Origin: Echinometra lucunter
Lineage: Eukaryota; Echinodermata; Echinoidea; Camarodonta; Echinometridae
Direction of reading: 5' to 3'
Assembly (NCBI GenBank): GCA_029962745.1
Contig: CM057157.1
Location: 9,858,996-9,922,995, forward strand
DNA: 64,000 nt
Shown: one piece after another, positions 32,093-43,636 of the stretch
Layout of the letters: each line of letters opens with the position of its first letter
Numbering within the stretch: position 1 is the stretch's first letter
Translations under genes and position numbers: made by a program
Notes under the pieces: model-generated
Told to the model about the DNA's origin: nothing
The model's input: only the letters and a program-made list of their open reading frames with translations
The model's database searches: none

Positions 32093-32829
32093 ACTGTCAC
32101 TTGTAAGATTGTCGTCCAACTGCAACCCCAGCGTTCATCAAAGCCATCAAACGTCATAAAAGTCAAGGCAAAAGGCTCAGAAATGTCATCAACTTCAAGG
32201 TAAGTCTGGTTTTTGGTTGACGATCTTTTTTTCTCGAAATAACTTCCTTTCACTCTAGTCAAGAGAGATTTTTAGTAGGGCGACAACGTAGGCTGAGTAC
32301 TAGCACGTGTACCTACGGACCCTCGTACACACAACTGAAGTGTATATTGTTTCATGCTTAACCACCTCAATGAACAGATGTTTCCTGATTCATGTCGAGA
32401 GCTCATTGAATGCACACTACCAGTTCAATAATTCTGCTTCATTGAAACATGAGTTGTGCTCACAAAACAGTAGAGTATAATAGCATATATGCACATGCCT
32501 GACATTGCAATACCCAATTGTAAAGTATTTTGGGGGTTTTATGATTTCTTTGCTATAGGAAGATGGGGCTCCATACATCAAAGGAGACAACGCCAACCTC
32601 TCTGAATGCAACGACTGTGCGGTTTTCATTGATGGAGTTGGCGTTGCCCACTGCACCACACTTTTTGCTGCTGTGGCTGTCTACCTCGCCTCGTTTTGTT
32701 TTCAACCTGGCTTATCTTTCAACGTTGACGTTCATTCAGAAGGTTATCTTGAATATTCAGGATAATTTTAAGATCGAGCGTTCTGTGGTCACACTGCTTG
32801 ATAGATTTAACAAGCATCTTGATAAGTAG
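32093..32829 (+). pseudogene. Broken C-terminal gene fragment inside the CACTG element
   Basis: A probable exon ending CTTCAAG|gtaagt at 32199 joins a probable exon starting ctatag|GAAGAT at 32559. Spliced, the frame reads RLRNVINFK then EDGAPYIKGDNANLSECNDC and CAVFIDGVGVAH, up to about 32695. A shift of frame near there is needed to continue as RFVFNLAYLSTLTFIQKV and ILNIQDNFK, with stop at 32827-32829. The alternation IDG, then F-N-L-A-Y, then TFIQKV-ILNI resembles the C-terminus of a repeat-associated family seen next to SAM-domain (SAMD3-like) predicted proteins in fish and invertebrates. The family name is from memory and the function is unknown. The frameshift marks it as decayed. Confidence 0.5.
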
Positions 32830-33260
32830 TGTGACCCGGGTCATTGCCATTCAGTCAATATCTTTTTCCGCATCAGCTACAGCTTCCCATTTAGGTGTAA
32901 ACATAATTATTTTCATGTTTTCCATGACTCATTTGGAATCAGAACTCCTGATGGAATACAGGAAGTTTTGCAGGAAGTTTTGCCAACTTCTTGCAAGTTT
33001 AAGAGATTTACTGAAGTTGAACTTGTGCATATACATGTATATAAGATGGGTTACTTAAAACAAGGTTTCTGATTGGTCAGATGTCATTGCGTAATTCGTT
33101 ATATGGCTTCGACCGTGCTATATAACGCGTTATATTGCACGCTAATTTGTGTACAAAATCCCATAGGAAAATGTATCGATAACTTACAAATTATCGATAG
33201 TACGGAGTTCGTTGCAATGTTCATAGTTTGGTGAGCTCCGATTCTCGTCTTATATAACGC

Positions 33261-33382
33261 ATAGTGCATGCTCATTGACGTCAAATATACCTTAAAATGT
33301 GCATCCATAGATAAAGAATGTATCTATTCTTAAACTATGGATGCACATATTACGGTATATTCATCTCCAGAGCATGCACTAT
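33261..33382. repeat. Long imperfect hairpin inside the CACTG element
   Basis: ATAGTGCATGCTC on the left pairs with GAGCATGCACTAT on the right, and TGTGCATCCATAG pairs with CTATGGATGCACA. The stem is about 57 bp with a short loop near 33318. Confidence 0.75.
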
Positions 33383-35072
33383 ATGTATAATATTTGATAT
33401 ACTATTTACTTGTATTGTCTTTATAAAGGACTTTTATTTTCACTGACCTGTAATTATAGGTTTTACACCTTATTGAGTTGGGGGAAGAGGTGCTATTTGG
33501 TATTGCTAAACTTTCCAAGATTAACTAAAGCTGATCTTCAGATATTTCCTGCATTTCTATCTAGTCTTTTGGTTCTGTCCTGAGTAATGTTCTTGCATTC
33601 GAACCTTGATATTACACTGTAACACGTACTTTTCCTTGTTTGAATGTACTGCATGCAGTGAAATGCACCATGATGTCATGGTCATGTTCAAAGCTTCTCC
33701 GTGTACATAATTATCATATTAATTTGAAGTGAAGGTGATGATTGGGAATTTCTCATATGTACAGCCCGATTATGTTGAAATAAATCTGTTTTAACTCCAG
33801 AGGAGATTTAGTTGCTTCATTTCTTTTGTTTTTACATAAAATGTAGCCTTAGTCATGTGACTAATGTGATTAGTCATGAATTTGAATGACTAATTAGAAA
33901 AGTCAGATGACTAACGTTTAGTCATTTCAGACGTTTTTGCATTTAGTCAGATGACTAACTAAAATAAGTCGCATTTGACTAATATTTGGCTTTGCCTGAC
34001 TAATTAAGTTTAGTAATCTGGGTTGTCTGACTAATTGCAATTAGTCATTTCAGACATAGGGCAGGACTAATTTTTATTAGTCAAAATGACTAACTTATGT
34101 TTACAGTGTCGTGTCCTCATCGATAAAGTGATTTTTACAAATCATTTTGAATTCATGGTATCACATTAGGGCGCTGCTCCGCGACGATTACACGGGTCGT
34201 TTGTTGCTCTCGTCATTTTTGTTGATTATTCATGTCAATTCAAATCAATTCAAAGGCTTACATCATGCACTTGGGAAACTTTTACAACGAGTACCGGTAC
34301 GAAATTAAATCTTAGAGAAATACATTGCCCTTTATCTTAGAAAACCTCTCCAGTGCACTGGACTGTAGAGTAGTAACGTCAATACTGTTATACATAGCCT
34401 TGTGTAATCAATAGAGAAAAGTCTTATACAAACATAATTCCATAAATTTTCTCCTGTTTTTCCCCCTCATGTGGAATCTCCCGTAGTGCATATGTAATAA
34501 CTGGGTTTTATGATGTCTGGACGAGTTGTAAATCTCCAAACTAGTCCCCCCCCCCCCAGCTTTTTTTTTCTGTCTGTGTGTGTGAAGGAAGCAAGTGTGT
34601 TTTACCAACAAATGTGCCAGGCGCACTCTCTGCTTGAACATAATTATATATATAGGAATTTATTAGCATAATCAATCAGATCGTTTATTGATCGATGTTA
34701 TGAATATCTCGGATAGCGAAAGAGAAACGATCACAATCCCTTAGATAAACAATTCGTGTTGAATGCGAACAGGAATGAATGATAACCGGGAAATCACTGA
34801 CGCGGCTGTGACAGAGTAAATTAGTTTAGGTAAGGCTAAGCGAAAGGGAATGAAATATATCCGAGCTGAGTGCCTCCGATGCGACACATTCTTCTTGCCA
34901 TTAATTGAATCTCGTTAAGCCATGGCGGGGGTTTGGTTGGTATAATGCGCATAATATTAAGCTAATATGTCTGGACTCTGATTAGGCCTTGGTTTGGATT
35001 CACTTCACGTGTCATTACCCAGAGGGGGATCTTCCAGTGCTTGTCCATAAGTTTGTGAATGGGCATTAGGAC

Positions 35073-35074
<2 letters not shown>

Positions 35075-35138
<64 letters not shown>
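35075..35138. repeat. (GA)n microsatellite
   Basis: More than 25 GA units then G(10), next to the end of the interrupted SINE. Confidence 0.95.
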
Positions 35139-35139
<1 letters not shown>

Positions 35140-35160
35140 TTGTTGTTGTTGTAATAATTA

Positions 35161-35560
35161 GGTTTTATTTACCCAGGGTAGCCTCATCAGGGGAGCGTTT
35201 CATCAACATTTGTCTGACAAGTTGTCAGATCTGACATCTTTCCTTGAATTTGATTGGCTGAGAAGCATTGTTACTATGGCAACTGTCGGATAAAACAGAC
35301 TTTGTCGGATAAAACATCCGGCAAGTCCTTTCATGAAACGCTCCCCAGTATTACTACTGCTCTTCTTGCGAGTCTTGCAGTTATCATGACCCCATACTGC
35401 ATGCAGCCTTACCAGTCGCCCTTTTAATACATCTGGATCGAGAGGGAAATAATGTGAGAAAAACACCTTGTCCAAAGATTTAGGCACCGAGCGAGGATCG
35501 AACCCAGAACCTCTCGTATGAGAAGTGGGAGCCTTTACCGATACACCATGATGCTTTTGT
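35161..35560 (-). mobile_element. tRNA-derived SINE, - orientation, interrupted by a foldback element
   Basis: On the reverse strand the B box GGTTCGATCC is at 35495-35504, with CTCATACGAGAGGT just upstream exactly as in the copy at 26457. The body AAGAGCAGTAGTAAT and the end GGGTAAATAAAACC are shared, but the two parts are separated by a 157-bp foldback element at 35190-35346. Confidence 0.8.
35190..35346. mobile_element. Foldback/MITE-like element nested in a SINE
   Basis: The ends GGGGAGCGTTTCATCAA and TTTCATGAAACGCTCCCC are inverted copies of each other. Internal GTCAGA/GTCGGATAAAA motifs pair across the element. Comparison with the uninterrupted SINE at 26457 shows that the element is an insertion. 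Confidence 0.8.
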
Positions 35561-35569
35561 CATGAAGAA

Positions 35570-35612
<43 letters not shown>

Positions 35613-37589
35613 TATGAGAGGAGGGGCAGGTAAAATAGAAAATTGAATGATAGAGATTTACATTCACGGAAGTTCTCTTGACAAAGTTGGGAATAGAAAA
35701 TGAAAGTCCTGCAGCAATACGTTCTTCATAGAAGCGAATGATAAAATCAGCGTTATTCCATTATCTCCATGCGGATGTTATCTTGATTGACCAAGTGTGT
35801 TAACATGACATTGCCGAATTATGATGACATAAAAGTGCAGCTGTCTCTTCACTGCGTCATAAGCCTTGACAACTAACTGTGAATTCATATTACTCTCAAC
35901 ATTTCTAAACAATGCCCTATTCCTTAGAAATGGAATTCTTCTCCACTATATAAGTTTAAAATTCATCTTATTCATCAAATTTGCAACATTAACTGATATT
36001 ACTGCAGAACCTCTGGCATAGTTAAGGTGAGATTTGAATCGTTATTGCTAAGCTGCTACACGTATACAGGTGCGTAATTGTTGGTTTAGACCACAGTCTT
36101 GAAATCATATTGCTGTGATTATTAATATTCTTGGTAGGTATATGAAATGCTTGTGACCGATGCGGCCGAGTGTTGATCAAGTCGCATATCTCACACGTTC
36201 CCTTGTCCATCCCAATTTCTTTCTCTCTCTCTTCATGCTCTTCCGCTCCTTTCCCCTGTTTCTCATTGGGTTGTTTGTTTTTTCTTTCAGGACAACTCCA
36301 CAATACCCTCATGCCCTCTCAGAACTTACTCCATCATTGGCAATGTGTAATGACTATAGCCTCCATTCACCAAACCATGATAAAAGTAAAATTATGTACG
36401 CGCACACTCACGCACCCACGTTTTGTACGGGAAGACATACACCACCTTATTTCAGCTCTTTGAACACCCCTAAACTGAAAACAAATGAAAAAGAAAAATA
36501 TGAAGCAAAGAAAGACACGAAGCTTGGGGAAGGGGGGGGGGGGGGAGGTGTCGCGGAGGAAAGAAAAGTGAATCAAAAGGCACTTGAAGAGAGTCACTAT
36601 AGGCGTCTTTTACCCGGTCACCACAATAAACTGCCTTGTATGTTGATCAGCAACCGCCGGACTACAAGTATCATAAGTCAACAGTCAGCGTGCTCAGATG
36701 GAGTGAATTTGAAAGGCCTTCACGACAGACCAGCAGGATACGTCTATTTACCTAGATCGGAAAGAACTCCCTGCTCACATATATACCTGTACTGTATTTT
36801 ATAATTCAATCTTGAACTGGTTACAAGAGTACCGTGAGGAAAATTTTGAAATACTGGAGAGTATATGGAGACGGACAAAAATAGATGAGGGAAGGGGCTG
36901 CAATGTCTTGCCTGAAATCAAAAAATCTTCTTTCCCCCCCCTTTTTTTTTTGCTGTCGAGCGAAATTTCTTGATAAAAATATCCCAGGGGAGATATAAAA
37001 CTTGATATTAGAATTGTTAAAGGAATGAATTGTGACGTTTTCTCGGTTAGAAGCAATTATGGGTCACTTCAAAATTTCTGGAGAGATATGAAGGGATTCA
37101 CTCTTCAGCCATCCCACCCCCTTTCTCCCCACCACTTGACTCGTACGCCCACATGCCGGAAGGGGAAAACGAACCACAATACAATATCAGCAAAATTGAT
37201 AGAATTTTATTTCTTCTTGTAATGAAAGAAATAAATGAAGGGTATCTTTTTTGAGACTGCAAAAATTAAAACAAAATATCTACTCAATAATCTTCCGCAA
37301 AGTACTTACAGCTACAACAAAAGGCACTGAATTTCCTGCAAATGAAATGAGCGTTTTTAGCTCCTATTTCCATATGTGTATCAAATATGGAAATTATAAC
37401 ATCTCAATGCATACATCATGCTTATAACCACTTTCAACCCGTATTACTGACAGCTTGTCGTTCATAACGTTCACAACACACGGTCTATACAATCGATTTC
37501 ATTACATCTCATTTGATACGACAGCTGCATCAAAAAGCTATTATTGATCTGTCCTGCACGCAAGGATAGTAGAAAATAGGAAAGGCTAA
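35561..37589. other. Noncoding, no gene recognised
   Basis: GA microsatellite at 35565-35608 and a G(13) run at 36531. A 214-codon frame at 36160-36804 crosses low-complexity sequence and shows no domain. Confidence 0.5.
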
Positions 37590-37926
37590 GTTTGAAATTT
37601 TATGTCATCAAGTTAAAACTCATTTGAAAACCTTTTATAGCAAAAAGAGATACTATAAATTGTTCATAGCGAGCGAATTAATCTATATTCTAAAATAAAA
37701 TACAGAAGAACATGTCCCAAATAGAATGCATTATTTTCATTGGTGCAGGTCAAAGCTAGTAGAGGTTGAAATCATAAAGGTTGAAATTAAAGCTCATTTA
37801 AAAACGCCTTCTAAAACTAAAATGAAACTGTTCACAGCGACGTGGTGATCCAAATTAAAATTACAAAAGTAACCATAGACAAACATCAAAATAAAATGCA
37901 TTTCATCAATTGAAGGACGAATGCAG
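37590..37926 (+). repeat. Diverged tandem duplication, about 165-bp unit
   Basis: CTCATTTGAAAACC...TTGTTCATAGCGA...GAATGCATTATTTTCATTG in 37590-37757 recurs as CTCATTTAAAAACG...CTGTTCACAGCGA...AAATGCATTTCATCAATTG in 37763-37926. Noncoding. Confidence 0.5.
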
Positions 37927-38169
37927 GATAGCTTGAAATGAAATTATATTGTTCGTGCAATCGACAGAGCAGTCAATATATTTGCAGTGAAAGGAGTATT
38001 TGATTAGTGAGTGAGTTAGTGAAAGGAATGTATGATCAGGGGATGAGCAACCGTAGCAATGGTTACTCGATGACTTAGCATCATGTACTACATGCATGTA
38101 AGTGAAAGGCAGCGCTCAACCAGGGCAATGTAATATTTAGAGTTCCCTAGCTCAACCTTGTTATAACCT

Positions 38170-38423
38170 GGGGCCCATCGCATAAAACTTACTATAATAG
38201 TAACTTTGCTATTATAGTAACTCTTCATGGAATACTGGATTTTGATTGGCTGTTGAGCAGCCATGCTCAACAGCCAATCAAAATCCAGTATTCCACGATG
38301 AGTTACTATGATTGGCTGTTGAGCAACATGCCATGTTCAACAACCAATCAAAATCCAGTATTCCATGAAGTGTTACTATAATAGCAAAATTACTATTATA
38401 GTAAGTTTTATGCAACGGGCCCC
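38170..38423. mobile_element. Foldback/MITE-like element with nested palindromes
   Basis: The inverted ends GGGGCCCATCGCATAAAAC and GTTTTATGCAACGGGCCCC enclose TACTATAATAGTAA arms. Inside, two palindromes built from GATTGGCTGTTGAGCA and its complement repeat in tandem, each flanked by AATCCAGTATTCCA. No coding capacity. Confidence 0.8.
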
Positions 38424-41400
38424 AGTGGATAATATTACTGTTGAACATTAGCGAGATTTGGGCTATGACTGATAGGAAAACGTATAAACGTTCAGAAAAG
38501 GCTGCAATTTTTATTCAGTTATTGTCAAGGTTATTGACACGTATAAGCTAGGGATGAAGTGAATTTGCTGAAAATGACAACCGTATAAAGGACAATTACT
38601 CGCTCCAATGAAAAAATAATATTCGCTCGGATCAGATTTATCATTGTAGAACTTGTCTTTTAAGAGGGATTTTTAAAAGAAATATATCGGCATTTCCTCT
38701 GCTTATAAACCGATATCAGTCTTCTCTGGCATAATAAAAGAAATTACAGAAACTTCTCTGAAGATTCTAGCCGCAAATGAATTGTTCTGAATACTGAAGA
38801 GAAAAAAATAACTGAGGACAACTGAGACTGAAATTAACATGTCTTTTTAAAAATTGCATCATATCATTGATGGAATCATGTTTACTCTATTCAAACTGAA
38901 GTATTAATCAAAATCTGTAGTCAAAGAATAACTAACAATGAAATATAGATTTATCAAAATAGCTAGCTAGCAAGCCGAGCATTTGATGAAACCTCTTGTA
39001 AAAGCCCCTATGACCCTAAAGATAATGTGCTACATTCTGACATTATCAATCTGACTATTAACAACTTTCCTTAAACTTATGATGTGAACGTAACAAATTT
39101 ATTCTATTTTTAGTTGGAACTGGAAACTGCGAGTACTTCTCTCCTATTCCGGTTCCACACGAACAGTTATCAATCTGATTCTCTATCTTATTTTTCTGTT
39201 CACTGATACCTCTCCGATAACTCTCGAATAAAATGAGCTAGGGATAACCTTTCAACAGGAAAGCTCCTCACGAATGATACTTCTTTTTCTTTCGTTCCCT
39301 CTTTCTTTCAAAATCATCCTTAGACCGCTATTCCCATGCACGAGTCTTCTTGTGATAGTATGGTGTCATAAAGGATAGGTATCCCTTTAAAATAATGAGT
39401 GACTGTGAAAAGAAAGCTAGCCCATTAATACGTTGATAGGGCTGGAAGATATTTCTTTCCATGCAGGAGCACGTCACTGTCATTCCGAATTGAAAAAATG
39501 GAGCTACCGGACTAAATTCGTCGGAGATACAAGGAAATGAAAAATTTAACGAGCTTATCAATGCAAGGCTCAGATTTTTCTAATTTGCCGAAGAGGTTTT
39601 CAAATTGCCGACAAAAATTCAATATGGGAGAATGGCTTAAACTTGTGATTTAATTATCGCACAATCTTTTTCTTTAAATGTTAAGCCTTGCTCATGTCGT
39701 CTAGTTAATTTCTGGACGTTTGTTTGAATCCAAATTTTCATATAACATAACTGATTCTTCTGTAAGCACCGTCGTCAAATTTAAAAACGCACAACAAACA
39801 TCGCAGGCTACAATTTTACAAACCCCAATCTAAAATTCACCAAACAAATGCAACCAAGTATTTCTAACATATTTTTTTCTAACACATTTATCAAGTGTAC
39901 ATCTTTTCCTTGAAATACTTTTCATTAGATTATCACACTCTCCTATGGTCGCACCCGTCGCACCCCCTTACTTAATGAATAAGGAACGGGGCTACGTATT
40001 AAATTCTCCTCAAATACAGGCCCCGTTCTGCCCCTTGCCACCGGGTAGGCATCTTATAATACCCTGTTGATTAAATCTAATCTAATATTAATGATATTGG
40101 AATTCGCGGCATGGAGCTGTATACCTATACCCTGCAGCCCCTAGTAGTCGTGAATTATTGAAAACAAATTAATCGGTGCATGTTATTCGGCGAATATCTA
40201 GACAGCCTTTTTTTCCTCCTTAGAAATACGATCATGCCTTAAATAAATGTTAAAATGCTACCGCTAAGACCCGTCTTGTTTTGGTACATTTTTCACCACT
40301 TATTTCGTGCTTTTGGAACTGAGTAAATAGGCCTACATGCGGAATAATTCAAAACATTTATCAGAAGGATGTATGGCAATGAAACTCAAAATTCATTTTA
40401 AAGAAAATATCCAAATTTATTTGCCCTCCTTGTTCATTCCGCCGGTCTTATACTTAAAGTATTTCATGGAAATCTTATGCTGCAATGTCGTTACATATTT
40501 TAATCCAATATTTTATAAAAAATCTTTTCCTACATGCATGCTCTCGGTATTGAAGAGATATTTGAATTTTTGCACCCAGTGGAAAATAGAATAGCAAGGA
40601 AAACAACTTATTAGATAATGAGTCATCACCTGAAACGCCTTTTGACATTGTACATAAGTCGTAGGGCTTTCACCGTATAACCTTTTGCGGTTCGCACATA
40701 TGATGATAACATAAAATTAAAAATCTTTAAAACATGCATTGATATACCAACTTGAGAAGGTTGCGACAAGCTGTATCATCGCCCAAGCATGCTATAAGAG
40801 TTCCCTGCAATCATGGCAATCATCATACCTTGAACTATCTTCCCATATAATTTCTCTCCTCTGTTTTTTTTTTTATCCTTCTGCACTCATTCTCATTATC
40901 CCCCTTTCTTCCCTTATACGCTAATTTCATTTTGGCCTTAAAATATTTGGCATGAATGAAATTCATTTGATTATTCAATTTCACGTTTATATATTTCCAA
41001 TTACTTATTTCACAATCTGGCTTCAGCTTTTGTCTCTTTTTTCCGTCTCTCTCTCTCTCTCTCTCCTCTTTCTCCCCTCCACATTCACGCGTATTTCTTT
41101 TCCTTTCTCTGTATCTGTCGCCCTTTTCTCTCTCTCTCTCGCTTTCTCTCTTTTTCTGTCTATCCTTTTGTCTCTCATTCACTCCCTTTCTCTCTCCTTC
41201 ACTTAACCTACACACAGTTGCTCAACATGCTCAATATAACCATTTAGTGCTATCTCTATCCCCTTTAACATTTCTTCTCCTTGTTCTTCTCTCAATCCCT
41301 GTTCGCTTCGTATTTTATCCCTCAGTCACCAGGTAACCTCACATCCCTGTATTTTCTTCTCTTCTGAAATCTCTTTTCTTTCTGTCATTCTTCTCCCATC

Positions 41401-42344
41401 CATGCACTCCACTCCCGCCTCGTTGTCTGTATGCGAGCATCCGATGATTCCGCTTGCGTGCAGCGGACGGGTAGTCAGATTGAGGTTTAAGCATGGAGCT
41501 ATCGAGGGTAGATAACATCTTGCAAAAGCCATTAAAGCATAAGTAAGTGACTGCGGTTGTCTTACAAAGTGCCACATGAGAGTACCTGGGTACCTAATAG
41601 AATTTAGAGGCAATGTAATGCTTGTATACCGATGCGAAGAGGCATTTATAATCGTGCGTTAATACGAATGATTTACAGCTGTTCTCGTGTAAATGAAGTC
41701 AGTCCCAAAATGTTGGCTTTCAACATGGTTACAGCAAAGTGTTGACTTTTAACATCGTTACAGGTATAAGTTATTATAGACATCGGGTAATTTGTGCAGA
41801 TTCATATTAGTTGCCTTCTAACTGTCATGAATTGTATTTCCATGGAATTTCACATCAATCCATGATCAAGTATTGTGGCATTCATACTTAAAACAAGCCA
41901 TACCGGACATGAAAAGGCGTTACAGATCAAATTTCATCTATAATTCTTCACGAAATAGGACACCTCACTCGATGGCGTATCCAGAATAAAGAACCCGGGG
42001 TACGCCCCCGTCTAAATGCATAGAAAAATTGAGGGTACACGGTGTCCTCGATTGCTTAGAGTTTCATTCCGTCTCATCCAGAAGCCCCATTTTTTTCGAA
42101 CTCTGGATATACTACTATGACCGAAGCCATTCGAGACAAACACGAATAAATCGAATTCACTTTCGCACATTCCGAATTTTCGCCGTTTATTCATACTGGC
42201 AGAGCATACATACCTAAAATCAGGCTAACAGAACAATGGGCACTGATATTTGCATGATAGAGTACAAATCAAATATACCATCCATCTGCTTACCGATGTA
42301 TTTCCAATTGCAGTTCTCCCAATTATTCATTTTCAAGGGTTGTA
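38424..42344. other. Noncoding, no gene recognised
   Basis: Mostly unique AT-rich sequence plus the CT tract at 41046. The stretch 39950-40085 looks like a repeat end (GGGTAGGCATCTTATAATAC then AATCTAATCTAAT). Confidence 0.45.
41046..41190. repeat. (CT)n-rich pyrimidine tract
   Basis: Several CTCTCT blocks separated by T/C-rich sequence. Confidence 0.9.
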
Positions 42345-42660
42345 TTCAGTGGCGTAGACAGGTTCTTACACCGGGGGAAGGGGGGGGGGATGATTTGCCG
42401 TTCACGAGAAATCGAGGATCAATTTCGTATACAGATACACACACACGCACACTTTTTTGTTTTTCCACACACACGCAAACCCTCACAAACACAAACTCAC
42501 ACATACACCCGAATGCACAGCACCGACGTAAATCCAGGAAGGGGGGGGGGAGAGGTGATCGAATTTTTTGCCGATTTTTTTCTGTCGAACTCACACTTAA
42601 GTATAAACACACGCCCTCACCCACCTGCACAGACCCCCTTACACACATTTTAATTTTTAT
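42345..42660 (+). repeat. Dispersed G-run repeats, copy B region
   Basis: AGTGGCGTAGACAGG with a G run (42350-42390), an ACAC-rich tract (42436-42510), then GACGTAAATCCAGGAAGGGG, GAGGTGATCGAATTTTTTGC and CGAACTCACACTTAAGTA matching copy A at 355. The 73-bp tandem array follows directly. Confidence 0.55.
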
Positions 42661-42666
42661 CTTGCA

Positions 42667-42895
42667 AGCGAGCGAGCCAAAAATTACCACTTTTCTGGTT
42701 TTCAATCGCATTTTCAAATAGAAATTCTATAATATGATGAGCGAGCGAGCCAAAAATAAGCACTCTTCTGGTTTTCCATCGCATTTTCAAACAAAAATTC
42801 TAAAATATGATGAGCGAGCGAAGCGATTGAGCCAAAAATAAGCGCTTTTCTGGTTTTAAATCGCATTTTCAAATAGAAATTCTAACATATGATGG
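42667..42895 (+). repeat. Tandem repeat, 73-bp unit, three copies
   Basis: Units start AGCGAGCGAGCCAAAAAT at 42667, 42740 and 42813, each followed by TTTTCTGGTTTT, ATCGCATTTTCAAA and AAATTCTA, then ATATGATG. The third has an 11-bp insertion (GAAGCGATTGA). The GAGCGAGC motif is the complement of the motif in the 850-1760 array. Confidence 0.85.
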
Positions 42896-43423
42896 TTGTT
42901 TATGACAGATTATCAAAAATTTTATTAACGATTAATTCAAATATCATTTCTTCCTTAAAACGTGGGGGGGGGGATATTTGTACATGCCATCCCCCCTCTC
43001 AAAAAAATGGGGGATATATCCCCCATCCCCCCGGGATTTACGCCAATGATGCACAGACATAAATAGAAGATATACACACCGTGACAAACGAATATAGAAT
43101 ATGGACTGACACACACATATTGCATATTTGCATCACGCTATTTATCTTTTTAAAAAAATTGTTTTTTGTTACACCACTTCAGAAAAACTGTGACAGCGCC
43201 GAAATTACCCAAAAGTAATATAAATAACTACAAAAATCAGAATAATGATCGATACAGTTATGATAGTAATCGTCATTTCAGTCACATTAACGATGATGAT
43301 GATGATGATGATAATAACTATTATTATATTTTGGATCAGAAATTTATCCTTTCATGATTGGCTTAAAGACCTTCACGTGATCATTGGTATTTTCAGCTAT
43401 TTCAGAATGTTGGCGTGAAGGTG

Positions 43424-43496
43424 TACTATTTGGGAAATGACGTCACTCTTATGACGACATTTTCCAAATAGTATACTATTTGTGAAATGACGTCAC
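43424..43496. repeat. Hairpin plus direct repeat carrying two CRE palindromes (TGACGTCA)
   Basis: TACTATTTGGGAAATGACGT (from 43424) pairs with ACGACATTTTCCAAATAGTA (to 43473). The unit then repeats directly as TACTATTTGTGAAATGACGT from 43474. TGACGTCA occurs at 43438-43445 and 43488-43495. Probably repeat-derived; CREB-site function is untested. Confidence 0.6.
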
Positions 43497-43636
43497 AGTA
43501 AGCAAAATCTATGCGCGAAATGAAAATTCAGTGGGGCATACGAGAGCTCGAGTGCGCACCATGGGGAACTCTCGCGGTGTCACGGCTACTGCGTTTTTCA
43601 ATTTCCGATCACTTTGCAGTTTATCCGTATGGCAGA

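Larger units (their letters stand above)
31434..34108. mobile_element. 2.7 kb CACTG-terminal DNA transposon-like element with subterminal GACTAAT arrays
   Basis: The left end is CACTGTAAACAAAAGTTAGT and the right end is the inverted ACTAACTTATGTTTACAGTG, about 24 bp of matching terminal inverted repeat. Both flanks read TC (31432-31433 and 34109-34110), a possible 2-bp target duplication. Dense ATTAGTC/GACTAAT motifs in both orientations fill 31450-31575 and 33845-34090, resembling the subterminal arrays of CACTA/EnSpm-type elements. No transposase was recognised; the interior carries a broken gene fragment and a long hairpin. Confidence 0.75.

Noticed and set aside
36160..36804. 214-codon frame
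   Set aside because: Crosses a G(13) run, has low-complexity Phe/Leu and no domain; no supporting splice or start signals.
42236..42721. 161-codon and overlapping antisense 123-codon frames
   Set aside because: They translate AC-rich and G-run repeats; both strands are open.
42667..42895. CRISPR-like array
   Set aside because: Units are directly adjacent tandem repeats without unique spacers, in an animal genome.
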